Of a stretch of 39,463 nt of DNA, positions 7,417-15,310 are shown in pieces. The translations under genes were made by a program, and so were the position numbers. Under the pieces are notes generated by a model. It saw nothing but the letters and a program-made list of their open reading frames with translations. It did not search any database and was not told the origin of the DNA. Source of the DNA: JBFXAM01 sp050184295. Its GTDB lineage: Bacteria > Planctomycetota > Phycisphaerae > UBA1845 > Fen-1342. The stretch spans positions 1 to 39,463 of the forward strand of contig JBFXAM010000037.1 of the NCBI GenBank assembly GCA_050184295.1, written 5' to 3'. Within the stretch, counting starts at the first letter, position 1, and each line of letters begins with the position of its first letter.

Positions 7417-8630
7417 TCGACGGACTTCGTGATGTTGAATTCGTCGATCGTGGCGCCGTCAATGTCGATCTGGCGGATGGCGAGGCTGTCGCCGGCGATC
7501 GTCGCGTGCGTGAAGCTGTGCTTCTCGTTGTTCGCGGTGACGAAGTAGTCGGGCCATTCTTCGCGCGGGCGCAGGCGATACAGCCCTGCGCCGCCGGCGC
7601 CCGTGACCACGTACGTCACGCCGCGCTCGTCGGGCGCGGTCTTTCCGCCGATCATCGGGCGCGTCCGCTGGTAGTGATGATCGTGTCCGCAGAACACGAT
7701 GTCGACGTTGGCAGCCTCGAACGCCGGCACGAGCGTGCGCTGCACGCGGCCCTCGTCGCCGTGCTTGCCCACGCTATAGGCGGGGTGATGCAGCGAGACG
7801 AAGCGCCAGCGCGGGAGCGGGGCGCGCTCGAACGCCGCGACGAGCCAGGGCGCGATCGTGTCGCGGAGCACGTCTTCGCCGACGTTGCTGTCGAGCACGA
7901 CGAAGCGGGCGTCCTGGTAGTCGAACCAGTAATCGTTCTCCGGCGGCCGGCCGGCCGGGCCGTTCGCGGGCAGTTCGAACACGTCGCGATACGGCTGCCC
8001 TTCGTGCGGCTCGCTCACGTCGTGGTTGCCGAGGCACGGCCAGAACGGCACGCGCGCCAGCAGGTCGCGGTAGGGGCGGAAGAATTTCTCCGCGTAGTCG
8101 CCGCGCGCGCCGTCGCCGTAAACAAGGTCTCCGGTGTGCACCAGAAAATCCGGCGTGCACTCGGTCATGACCCGCGCGAGACGATACTGCTCGGCGTTTC
8201 CTCGGCCGCTGTCGCCGAAGATGAGGAACGAGAACGGCTCGCGCCCGCGACGTGGGGCGCGCACGCGATCGGCGAAGAGAATGCGCTCGCCGGAGCGGAT
8301 CGCGTAGGGCACGGCCTCGCCGGGCTCGAGGTCGCGGAAGACGCCGACATGGCGGCGGCCGATGCGGCGATACTCGGCGGCAGCGGGCGGCGCGGTGCGT
8401 TCCAGCGAGCAATCGGCCGACTTGGACGTGAACCAGACGATCGTCGCGTGGTCGGGGCCCGTCATCTGCACCAGCGGCCCCTCTATGACGCGGACCGGCA
8501 GAACCTGCGGCGCGAGCCAGGTGAGCAGGCCGCCGGTCAACACGACCGCCACCGCGATCCCCAGCACGCGACGGGGCGTAGCACGGACGCGCGGCGGCGG
8601 CGCAGTCGTTACGGCGGTGTCGCCGCTCAT
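7413..8630 (-). CDS. Membrane-anchored calcineurin-like metallophosphoesterase (purple acid phosphatase type)
   Basis: The protein has 405 residues from ATG 8630; the frame extends to 8735 but that part overlaps the upstream gene. A single N-terminal transmembrane segment (VLGIAVAVVLTGGLLTWLAP, about residues 24-43) anchors it. A short beta-domain follows and then the metallophosphoesterase core: FGDSG, HTGDLVYGDG, LGNHD, SLHHPAYS and CGHDHHYQR, which are the metal ligands in canonical order. The domain order resembles purple acid phosphatases, with an N-terminal fibronectin-like module (residues about 50-120). It probably hydrolyses phosphate esters outside the cytoplasmic membrane; the substrate is unknown. 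Its start overlaps the stop of the HEAT-repeat gene (ATGA) and its stop overlaps the lipoprotein start, so all three are coupled. Confidence 0.9.
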   Translation of the reverse strand: MSGDTAVTTAPPPRVRATPRRVLGIAVAVVLTGGLLTWLAPQVLPVRVIEGPLVQMTGPDHATIVWFTSKSADCSLERTAPPAAAEYRRIGRRHVGVFRDLEPGEAVPYAIRSGERILFADRVRAPRRGREPFSFLIFGDSGRGNAEQYRLARVMTECTPDFLVHTGDLVYGDGARGDYAEKFFRPYRDLLARVPFWPCLGNHDVSEPHEGQPYRDVFELPANGPAGRPPENDYWFDYQDARFVVLDSNVGEDVLRDTIAPWLVAAFERAPLPRWRFVSLHHPAYSVGKHGDEGRVQRTLVPAFEAANVDIVFCGHDHHYQRTRPMIGGKTAPDERGVTYVVTGAGGAGLYRLRPREEWPDYFVTANNEKHSFTHATIAGDSLAIRQIDIDGATIDEFNITKSVE

Positions 8631-9847
8631 GGCGTGCTCTCCGCGGGTTGCGTGGTCGCGCCGCCGCGCTGCGCCGGCCGCGTGGTCAACGGCTTGCGCT
8701 CGGCCACCGGCCGGTCGGCGTTCTGTTTGTGCCACTCCATGAACGTGCGGTACGCGGCGAGGCGCGACTCGTGGTCGAGAAAGCAGACGAACGGCTGGGG
8801 TTGGCGGTCGGCGATGTAAAAGCCGACCCGGCGCGGATCGAGGCCGTAGATCTCCAGCACGCCGAGCAGGGCGACGTCGCCGACGGTCTGCTCGCCGAGC
8901 TTCCCGGCGCCGAGGGCGAGCCGCGTCTGCGTGCGGTTGTCGTTCAAGAGCGCGAGCAAGGCGGGTACGGCGCGCTCGTCGCCGATTCTGCCCAGGGCGC
9001 GCGCGACGCGGCTGATGTCGTAGAACTCGGGCCCGGCGTACGCCGAGCGGCCGAGCGCTTCGAGCGACGCGACAATCGCCGGCACGCTCTCGCGCGCTCG
9101 GGACTCGCCGAGAATCTCGATGGAACGCGCGACGAACATCGCAACGACGTACGCGACCTCCTGCTCGTTCGGGCCATAGTGTCCGGATTTCAGCGCCTGC
9201 GACGCGTCGGCCACATAGCGCGTCAGGGCGCGCGCGAGCACCGGGCCTTTGAGCGCCGCCGCCGCCTCAAGCGCCGCGGACGCGACGTCGGCGTCGGCAT
9301 CGTTCACGAGCGCCGCCACGAGCAGGCCCGCGCCGCTGTCGGGTTCGTGCGGAATGCGCCGAAGCGCCGACAGTCGCGTGCGCGCGTCCTCGTGGAAGCA
9401 CTGCTCGACGAGTTCGGCGTCCTGGCGGATGAGCGCGTCGAGCAGTTTCGAGTCGGACTCGGTCAGCGACGCGCGAAAGACCTTGGCGCGCAGCGCCGCC
9501 GTCAGTCGCCCGAGGACTTTGCGGAGCCGCACCTGCTCGGCGGCGGGGCGGCTTTCGAGATTTCCGAGCGCGTCCGCCAGCGGGTTCACGATGCGGGCAA
9601 CCAGGCGCTCGGCGGCGTCGTTCGACTCGACCTCGTCGCCGGTTGCGATGTCGTCGATCAGCCGGCGGAGCTCCGGCACGGTTCCGCCGCTCGCCGATTG
9701 CGCGCGCAGCGTCGCGGGCATCACGACGAAGCACGACGCGGCGAGCGCGGCGGCTGTGAGCGCGCGCGTGCGGCTTGGGCCGCGCCGAAGAGTTGGTCGC
9801 CGCCTGCACAAGAACGACCGCAACATCGGGATGCGCGAGAGATTCAT
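8627..9847 (-). CDS. Secreted HEAT-repeat protein
   Basis: The protein has about 406 residues. A signal peptide is visible (ALTAAALAASCFVVMPATLRAQ, with cleavage likely after LRA). The body consists of alpha-helical repeats with HEAT/PBS-lyase character: RLSALRRIPHEPDSGAGLL, DADVASAALEAAAAL, ARALGRIGDERAVPALLALL. It ends in a low-complexity Thr/Pro-rich tail. Such proteins are usually scaffolds; no catalytic motif is present. I place the start at ATG 9847, with a GTG two codons upstream at 9853 as the alternative. Neither has a clear Shine-Dalgarno sequence. The stop overlaps the phosphatase start, so the protein is probably made in fixed proportion with the phosphatase and lipoprotein. Confidence 0.8.
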   Translation of the reverse strand: MNLSRIPMLRSFLCRRRPTLRRGPSRTRALTAAALAASCFVVMPATLRAQSASGGTVPELRRLIDDIATGDEVESNDAAERLVARIVNPLADALGNLESRPAAEQVRLRKVLGRLTAALRAKVFRASLTESDSKLLDALIRQDAELVEQCFHEDARTRLSALRRIPHEPDSGAGLLVAALVNDADADVASAALEAAAALKGPVLARALTRYVADASQALKSGHYGPNEQEVAYVVAMFVARSIEILGESRARESVPAIVASLEALGRSAYAGPEFYDISRVARALGRIGDERAVPALLALLNDNRTQTRLALGAGKLGEQTVGDVALLGVLEIYGLDPRRVGFYIADRQPQPFVCFLDHESRLAAYRTFMEWHKQNADRPVAERKPLTTRPAQRGGATTQPAESTP

Positions 9848-9947
9848 GGACACGACGCCGGCCGGAGTCTGCGGCGCAACGTCGACGGCCGATCGGCGCC
9901 GATCGGCCGAGCGCCGGGGACGATGATTGTCGGCGATCGGTGCGGCG

Positions 9948-10235
9948 TCAATCGGGCGGGCGGCGGCGGCTCATCCGCTGTTCGCACGAAGGGGCGTCGA
10001 CCACCCCGAGAAAGGCATCCCACTGGGCATGGTCGGTGCCGTCGACCCCGGCGACCGCGGCCCGGCGCTGGAGGTAATTCTGAACCGTCGACAGCATGTC
10101 GTCCTCGTCGAAATCGTCGAAGTTCGCGGGCGTACTCTGGTGCAACTGACGAAAGAGCGCCAGGTAGATTTTCTTGAGCTGGCTGAGCGAGACGCGCAGC
10201 TCGACCTGGTCGTCCGATTGCTCGCGCAACAACAT
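9948..10235 (-). CDS. Hypothetical 95-aa protein
   Basis: This small gene has strong expression signals. A Shine-Dalgarno GGAAGGA lies at about 10242-10249, 6-7 nt from the ATG, and a promoter sits upstream. The product is acidic in the middle and helical (LRVSLSQLKKIYLALFRQLH, FDDFDEDDMLSTVQNYLQRR), with a basic C-terminal tail (RMSRRRPPD). I do not recognise a family. No signal or membrane segment is seen. It lies about 100 bp upstream of the HEAT-repeat gene on the same strand and could be the first gene of that operon. Confidence 0.7.
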   Translation of the reverse strand: MLLREQSDDQVELRVSLSQLKKIYLALFRQLHQSTPANFDDFDEDDMLSTVQNYLQRRAAVAGVDGTDHAQWDAFLGVVDAPSCEQRMSRRRPPD

Positions 10236-10298
10236 GCGTGGTCCTTCCCGCGGTTAGGCGACGATCCCGGCCGAACCAGGCGGCCCGCCTTGCTGAAG

Positions 10299-10327
10299 AT
10301 CATACGCGCCGCGCCGTCGCCGGCCAA
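10299..10327 (-). promoter_or_regulatory. Sigma70-type promoter for the 95-aa gene
   Basis: On the minus strand TTGGCC (10322-10327), a 17-bp spacer and TATGAT (10299-10304) form a plausible -35/-10 pair. The predicted start of transcription lies about 57 nt before the ATG at 10235. The -10 is strong and the -35 matches TTGACA at the first three bases. It overlaps the stem of a GC-rich inverted repeat just after the glycosidase gene. Confidence 0.5.
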
Positions 10328-10362
10328 GCTGAGCCACGCGGCTCCCCGACGGCGCGCGTTTT
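10305..10362 (-). other. GC-rich hairpin after the glycosidase-like gene
   Basis: Just past the stop at 10366 the minus strand reads CGCGCCGTCG, later mirrored by CGACGGCGCG, enclosing a smaller hairpin GAGCC-GCGT-GGCTC. It could end the upstream transcript, but it has no U-tract and lies on top of the next gene's promoter spacer. Confidence 0.35.
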
Positions 10363-10365
10363 CGT

Positions 10366-12294
10366 CTAGCTGCCGCGCGCCACGAGGTCGCGGAACAAGT
10401 CGAGGTCGTACCAGGTCACGTCGCCGTCGCTGTCCAGATCCGCCAGGATTCGGTTGCAGTCTGGAAACGTCGCGAGGTAAGCGGTCGCGTCGATGACCGC
10501 GAGAACGAACGGGTCGATGTCGTAGTTGTCGATGTAGCCGTCGCAGTTGAGATCGCCGGGCAGGTTCGACTGCGGCGGGTTGCCGCCGCGGAAGACGCGC
10601 TGGTAGAAGAGCGCGTAGTCGGCCTGATCGATGACGCCGTTGAAGTCCATGTCGGCGGCCCAGCGGTCGCAGTGGGGGAACTGGTCGGCGTACGCCACGG
10701 GGTCGTTGAGCGCCGTGAGGAACGGCGTGTGGTCGCGCGCATCGAGCAGGTCGTCGCAGTTCATGTCGCCGGACTCGATCGGCGGCGGCTCGCGGAAGGG
10801 GCGGTATAGCTCGGCACACGCCGGCGAGCTGATCCCGGTGGCGCAGTCGGTGACGATGATCCAGCCGCTCTTGGCCATCATCGAATGCGGGGCGCCGAGC
10901 GCCGCAAAACCGAGCTGCGCGTAGTCCTCGGCGGCAAAGCGCACGCGATGGTTGTTCGCGTTGAGCAAGACGAGGCCGTTCTGAAAACGGCGGTAGTACA
11001 CGTTCGGAATGAGCGTCTGGTAGGGTTCGAGCGGATCCTGAAGCCAGGTCGGCAGGTAGAAGTACTCGGGATAGAACGCAAACCAGCGATCGTCGTACAT
11101 GGCCGGCTCGATCGCGAACAGGTTCTCCTCGTACGCGAGCATCGAACCCGCATAGAAGAACAGCAGCCGCTCGGGAAACTGATCGATGGGAAAAGAGCGA
11201 TCGGGGTTCTGGTAGCGGTGCGAGAGGATCGTGCCCGTCGCGAGCACCTGTCGGTACTGGTCGAGCCAGTACGCGATCTCGGCCGCGGAGAGCGATTTGT
11301 CGATTCCGCTCTCAAAGTAAATGGCGTCGGCAAACGGCGCGACGGTCGCCAACTCACCTGTATTCACGATCAACTTGTCGCCGCGGACCGCCAGCGCCGC
11401 GCGCACTTCGGCAAGATAGTTCAAAAAGTCCTGGTCCGGCTCCTCGTCGCCGTACGGTGAGAGCGGTTGTCCCCAGCCCGGCCAGCGGCCATAGCGACTT
11501 CGCAACAGCGACCCGTTGTCGAAACTGATGGCGTTAGCGCCGGGAGTCTCCAACTGAAGCGCATCGCGCAGCTCGTTGATGACAAACTGCCGCACATAGC
11601 GGTTGCGGACATCGATGATCGGACGACAAAGAAAGGTCGTCTGCGGGAGTATCCAGTTGCGCTCCTGAAAGTAATAGAACGGCCAGCGCCCGAACAGTCC
11701 CGGGCCCCACGGATCCCAGCTTGCGCGGTCCTCGAGAAACCGTGGCGCGAAAAAGCCATAGTCGTCGGGGCGGCGGTCGTACTGGTTGACGTAGAGCGGA
11801 TCGTCACAGACGAAGTTGAGGCCGTTGTAGTCGGTGTCGGGATAGTCGTAGTCGTCGGGATCGACGGGATTCTGCGACGTGATGGCGCTGTAGTAGATTC
11901 CGAGCAACACGTCGGGTTTCACGCGGCGCACGTCCCAGCGATAGTCCTCGGAGAGCATAAAGCTCTGGCGCCACTGCGGCGACGGCGGGCTGGTGCTGTA
12001 GTGCAGCACCATGAGCTCGAAGAAGCGATCGCGATCCGGACGGGTGCGGAGATCGCCGGCGACAAACGAGAACGCCAGAAACGGCCGCTTGCGCAGCGAC
12101 GGTTGCGCCGGGCGGCTGGGGTCAGGCTCGCCAGCGCCTTGCCCATGGTTCTCCGGGTCGTCCGCGGGCTGCGCACCCGCGCCAACGACGAACAAGCCGA
12201 GCGTGATCGTCAGAGCGTAGTAGGCGAATCGGTTGGAAATCGGCCGAGATGTGGACAGGGAATCTCCGGACACGCGGGCGCGACAGAACGGCAT
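10366..12294 (-). CDS. Secreted glycosidase-like protein (GHL15-like) with two dockerin/EF-hand modules
   Basis: The protein has 642 residues from ATG 12294, which has a Shine-Dalgarno GAGGAAGG just upstream; the frame continues to 12750 but without coding character. A signal peptide (FAYYALTITLGLFVVGAGA) is followed by a ~420-residue domain with VRQFVINELRDAL, ISFDNGSLLRSRYGRW, GDKLIVNTGEL and DAIYFESGI. This resembles TIM-barrel hypothetical glycosyl hydrolases of the GHL15 kind; the match is from memory and moderate. The C-terminus has two EF-hand pairs: GDMNCDDLLDARDHTPFL with DMDFNGVIDQADYALFY, and GDLNCDGYIDNYDIDPFV with DLDSDGDVTWYDLDLF. These are planctomycete dockerin-type calcium-binding modules. 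The protein is probably exported and acts on or displays a carbohydrate. It is transcribed divergently from the haloperoxidase gene. Confidence 0.75.
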   Translation of the reverse strand: MPFCRARVSGDSLSTSRPISNRFAYYALTITLGLFVVGAGAQPADDPENHGQGAGEPDPSRPAQPSLRKRPFLAFSFVAGDLRTRPDRDRFFELMVLHYSTSPPSPQWRQSFMLSEDYRWDVRRVKPDVLLGIYYSAITSQNPVDPDDYDYPDTDYNGLNFVCDDPLYVNQYDRRPDDYGFFAPRFLEDRASWDPWGPGLFGRWPFYYFQERNWILPQTTFLCRPIIDVRNRYVRQFVINELRDALQLETPGANAISFDNGSLLRSRYGRWPGWGQPLSPYGDEEPDQDFLNYLAEVRAALAVRGDKLIVNTGELATVAPFADAIYFESGIDKSLSAAEIAYWLDQYRQVLATGTILSHRYQNPDRSFPIDQFPERLLFFYAGSMLAYEENLFAIEPAMYDDRWFAFYPEYFYLPTWLQDPLEPYQTLIPNVYYRRFQNGLVLLNANNHRVRFAAEDYAQLGFAALGAPHSMMAKSGWIIVTDCATGISSPACAELYRPFREPPPIESGDMNCDDLLDARDHTPFLTALNDPVAYADQFPHCDRWAADMDFNGVIDQADYALFYQRVFRGGNPPQSNLPGDLNCDGYIDNYDIDPFVLAVIDATAYLATFPDCNRILADLDSDGDVTWYDLDLFRDLVARGS

Positions 12295-12710
12295 GCTTCC
12301 TTCCTCTCCCCGACGAACAGTGTGGTCGTCGGATTCGAAGTCCATCCCCCAGCGACGGCGCCGGCTGCGGTGGGCGACGAATCGCCGGCCGGCGAAACTA
12401 CTCGCTCTTCGGCTGTTTGGCCAGCGGATCGACACCTGTTTTCGACGAAAAAGCTGCCGAAAACGCTGTTTTTCGCGCGGACGTTTGCAGTCAATCCTTG
12501 ACCGCATCGCTGCGAATCGCCGATATTTGTGATGATGGATGTCGACGCTGCCGGCGCGCTGAGTCAGGGCCGCGCCTCCGCGATGCGCGCCGCGACATGC
12601 GGCCGGCGACGCGACCCCCGCGTGTGGCAAAACGTACGCGCAATTGTCGCGCGTGTTCGAAAACCCAAAGACGTGCGGCCATCGCCGCCGCGCGACGGAG
12701 TCATCAGTCG
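12295..12710. other. Intergenic region between divergent secreted-protein genes
   Basis: This 416-bp stretch separates the glycosidase-like gene (minus) from the haloperoxidase gene (plus), so it should hold promoters for both. I see A/T-richer patches near 12430-12500 but no convincing -35/-10 pair, and no RNA gene or riboswitch I recognise. The long frames crossing it read as low-complexity Arg-rich sequence and are not genes. Confidence 0.4.
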
Positions 12711-14093
12711 ATGTCCCCGAACCTGCCCCGCCGCAACCGCCGTTTCGCATGCTGCCTGATCGTGCTGACGCTCGTCGTGCCGTCGCGCGCGGACGTGATT
12801 CTCGACTGGAGCGAAATCACGCTGGACGCGATTCGTGCAGATCGGACAGCGCCGCCGCGCGCCGGACGCGCGCTCGCGATGGTGCATGTGGCGATGTTCG
12901 ACGCGGTGAACGCGGTTTCGCAGAACTTCGAGCCGTACCTGGACGTGAACGTCACGGTGCGCGCCGGCACGTCGCGCGAAGCGGCGGCGGCGACCGCGGC
13001 CCATCGCGTGCTCGTGGCGCTGTTTCCCGCACAGAGCGCTGGGTTCGATGCGGCGCTGGCGAACACGCTCGGGCAAATCGCCGATGGGCGGTCACAGGAC
13101 GACGGCGAGGCGCTGGGGATTGCGATCGGTGACGCCATGCTGGCCCAGCGCAGCGACGACGGGTCGGGCGCCACGGTCGCGTACACGGTCGGCACAGAAC
13201 CCGGCGACTGGCAGCCAACGCCGCCGGCGTTCGCCGAGGCCGCATTGCCACAGTGGCCCTATGTCGCGCCGTTCTGCATTCCCGACATCACGCAGGTGCG
13301 TCGTCCAGGCCCCCCGGCCCTGACGAGCGCGGAGTTCACAACGTCGTTCAACGAGGTGAAGGCGCTTGGTGCGGCGAACAGCGCGTCGCGAACCGCGGAC
13401 CAGACGCAGATCGCCTTCTTCTGGGTCGACGGCCCCGGCACCGCGACGCCGCCGGGACACTGGTTCCAGATCGCGCGCGATGTTGCCAACCAGCGCGGCA
13501 CGTCGTTGGAGGAGAACGCACGGCTCTTCGCGCTGCTCGGGTTGGCCGAATGCGACGCGGGGATCTGCGCCTGGGACAACAAGTATGCGTATGACGATTG
13601 GCGCCCGGTCACGGCGATTCGCGCCGCCGACACGGACGGCAACCCCGACACCGAACCCGACCCGGCGTGGACGCCGCTGATTCCGACACCGCCTTTCCCG
13701 TCGTACACCTCGGGCCACAGCACGTTCAGCGGGGCTGGCGGCAAGATTCTCGCACTCTTCTTTGGTCGCGACGACCTGCCGTTCTCCACGTCCTCCGACG
13801 ACGTCCCCGGCGTCACCCGGAGCTTCAACCGATTCTCCGAGGCTTCCAATGAGGCCGGCCGAAGCCGTATCTACGGCGGCATCCACTGGGAGTATGACAA
13901 CCAGGACGGGCTGTCGACCGGTCGCGAGCTGGCGCTCTACGTGTTCGACAACTTCCTTCAGCCGCGTGCGACAGACGTGATCGAGCTCGATCCGAACGAC
14001 GTATTAGAGTGCGGACCGATCGGATTGTTCCCGCTTGGGCTGCTGACGATGACGCTCGCGGCGTGGCGGGCCAGGCCGCGGCGGAGGGCGTGA
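12711..14093 (+). CDS. Vanadium-dependent haloperoxidase / PAP2-superfamily protein
   Basis: The protein has 460 residues from ATG 12711; a longer frame from 12249 has no coding character upstream. A signal peptide (RRFACCLIVLTLVVPSRA) is followed by the haloperoxidase-type PAP2 core: KYAYDDWRPVTAIR (Lys and Arg of motif 1), PSYTSGHSTFSGAGG (SGH of motif 2) and SRIYGGIHWEYD (Arg and His of motif 3). All vanadate/phosphate-binding residues are present. Members oxidise halides with peroxide or act as phosphatases; which applies here is open. Residues 426-460 form a C-terminal hydrophobic segment after a Cys-Gly-Pro and end in RARPRRRA, like a surface-sorting or membrane anchor. It is exported and transcribed divergently from the glycosidase-like gene. 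Confidence 0.88.
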   Translation: MSPNLPRRNRRFACCLIVLTLVVPSRADVILDWSEITLDAIRADRTAPPRAGRALAMVHVAMFDAVNAVSQNFEPYLDVNVTVRAGTSREAAAATAAHRVLVALFPAQSAGFDAALANTLGQIADGRSQDDGEALGIAIGDAMLAQRSDDGSGATVAYTVGTEPGDWQPTPPAFAEAALPQWPYVAPFCIPDITQVRRPGPPALTSAEFTTSFNEVKALGAANSASRTADQTQIAFFWVDGPGTATPPGHWFQIARDVANQRGTSLEENARLFALLGLAECDAGICAWDNKYAYDDWRPVTAIRAADTDGNPDTEPDPAWTPLIPTPPFPSYTSGHSTFSGAGGKILALFFGRDDLPFSTSSDDVPGVTRSFNRFSEASNEAGRSRIYGGIHWEYDNQDGLSTGRELALYVFDNFLQPRATDVIELDPNDVLECGPIGLFPLGLLTMTLAAWRARPRRRA

Positions 14094-14301
14094 GTCTCTC
14101 AGTGTGCGTCGTCGCGGTTGCGGGCGCGGGTCCGATTCAGCCCACACGAATCGACGACCGCTCGAAGTTGGCGGCTGAGCACGCCTGGCCAATGGTCGTC
14201 GCGGGCTCGCGCGGCGCTCCGATTCTCCCGCCGACGCGGCTCCCGGTTCGCGGCATCTGACCAGCGGGCCTCGCCGTAGTTCGAGCCCGCCGCGATGGCC
14301 C

Positions 14302-15219
14302 CTACTTGGAAGTTGGGTCGAGCGCCGTACAGCCCTTCAATGCGTCCGCGTCCGGGGTGTCGAAGCCGCTGATCGACAGCGGTTTGAGGCACTCCGCGCC
14401 GTGCAACCGGGGTCCCGTCAGGAACGCCCGCACGCGCGCCAGCGTGTCCGCCTCGAGCTTCGGCGATGCGAGCCAGAGCCGGTCGGGCACAGCCACCGTC
14501 TGCGCGACGACGCGGAATGCGGCGCGCGCCGGGGTCGAACCGGTCGCACTGCGTTCCGGCAACGCCTCCCACGCAAGCTGGTCAACAAACCCGGCGACCG
14601 CGGCTCCGCGGAGCACCTGCTCAAACACGGCGGCGGCGTCCGGGAGATGGCGCGGCGATCCGGGCACGGGAAGCAGTTCGAGCGAGAGGTCCTGAAGCGC
14701 GACGCCGTTGTCGGCGAGCAGCCGCATTGCCGCGCGGTGCGTGCGCGCGTGGTTGGCCGGTCCGAACGCCACAACTTTCCCGCGCAGATCGGCGACGCCC
14801 TGGATCTCGGAGGCGGCCGGCGTTACGAGCAAGGCGCTGCGTGCCACGCGTCCCTTCGCGTCGACGGGGGCCGCGATCACGGGGAGTTCCGCGCGATTGG
14901 GGAGAGCGGCGTACTGCGTCGGCGAAACAATCGCGAGGTGGTAGTGACCGGCGGCGAGGTACGGCGCGACCTGCATCGGCAGGCACATGTCGATCGCGAC
15001 CGATCTTCCGATCGCGTCGCCGAGTTCGCGCCGTAGTCCGTCGTAAGGCGAGAACGGGTTGATCACCTGCAACGGATCGTCCTCGACCATCCCGACGACG
15101 AGCGGCTTGTCGAGCCCCAGCAGGTTGAACACCGGCAGCCCGCCGCGCCGACAGCCGCTCGCGAGGACGGCGAGTGTGAGCAGGATTGTCGCGCGACGCG
15201 CCGGGGAAGGGTAGCGCAT
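14302..15219 (-). CDS. PhnD-like phosphate/phosphonate-type substrate-binding lipoprotein
   Basis: The protein has 305 residues and an N-terminal lipoprotein signal (ATILLTLAVLASGC; lipobox LASGC). The mature part has family hallmarks: VVGMVEDDPLQVINPFSPYD, then MCLPMQVAPYLAAGHYHLAIVSPTQYA and DLRGKVVAFGPANHARTH. These match periplasmic binding proteins of the PhnD type that bind phosphonate, phosphite or similar anions. No ABC permease or ATPase genes lie beside it, so transport would need components elsewhere, or it acts as a sensor. I prefer ATG 15219, which has GAGGTGG just upstream, over ATG 15231. A perfect TATAAT at 15244-15249 on this strand lies close upstream. Confidence 0.8.
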   Translation of the reverse strand: MRYPSPARRATILLTLAVLASGCRRGGLPVFNLLGLDKPLVVGMVEDDPLQVINPFSPYDGLRRELGDAIGRSVAIDMCLPMQVAPYLAAGHYHLAIVSPTQYAALPNRAELPVIAAPVDAKGRVARSALLVTPAASEIQGVADLRGKVVAFGPANHARTHRAAMRLLADNGVALQDLSLELLPVPGSPRHLPDAAAVFEQVLRGAAVAGFVDQLAWEALPERSATGSTPARAAFRVVAQTVAVPDRLWLASPKLEADTLARVRAFLTGPRLHGAECLKPLSISGFDTPDADALKGCTALDPTSK

Positions 15220-15243
15220 GATCCACCTCATGAGGGCCGGCTG

Positions 15244-15249
15244 ATTATA
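15244..15249 (-). promoter_or_regulatory. Candidate -10 element for the PhnD-like gene
   Basis: The minus strand has a perfect TATAAT here, placing a transcription start at about 15237, only 15-20 nt before the chosen start codon. No good -35 hexamer is found 16-18 bp upstream, so the call rests on the -10 alone. Confidence 0.4.
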
Positions 15250-15310
15250 CGGTGGGGCGCACGATTCGGGGGGTTGGCGGAGCCACTGGGTGGCGCCCCG
15301 CGCGAGCGAT

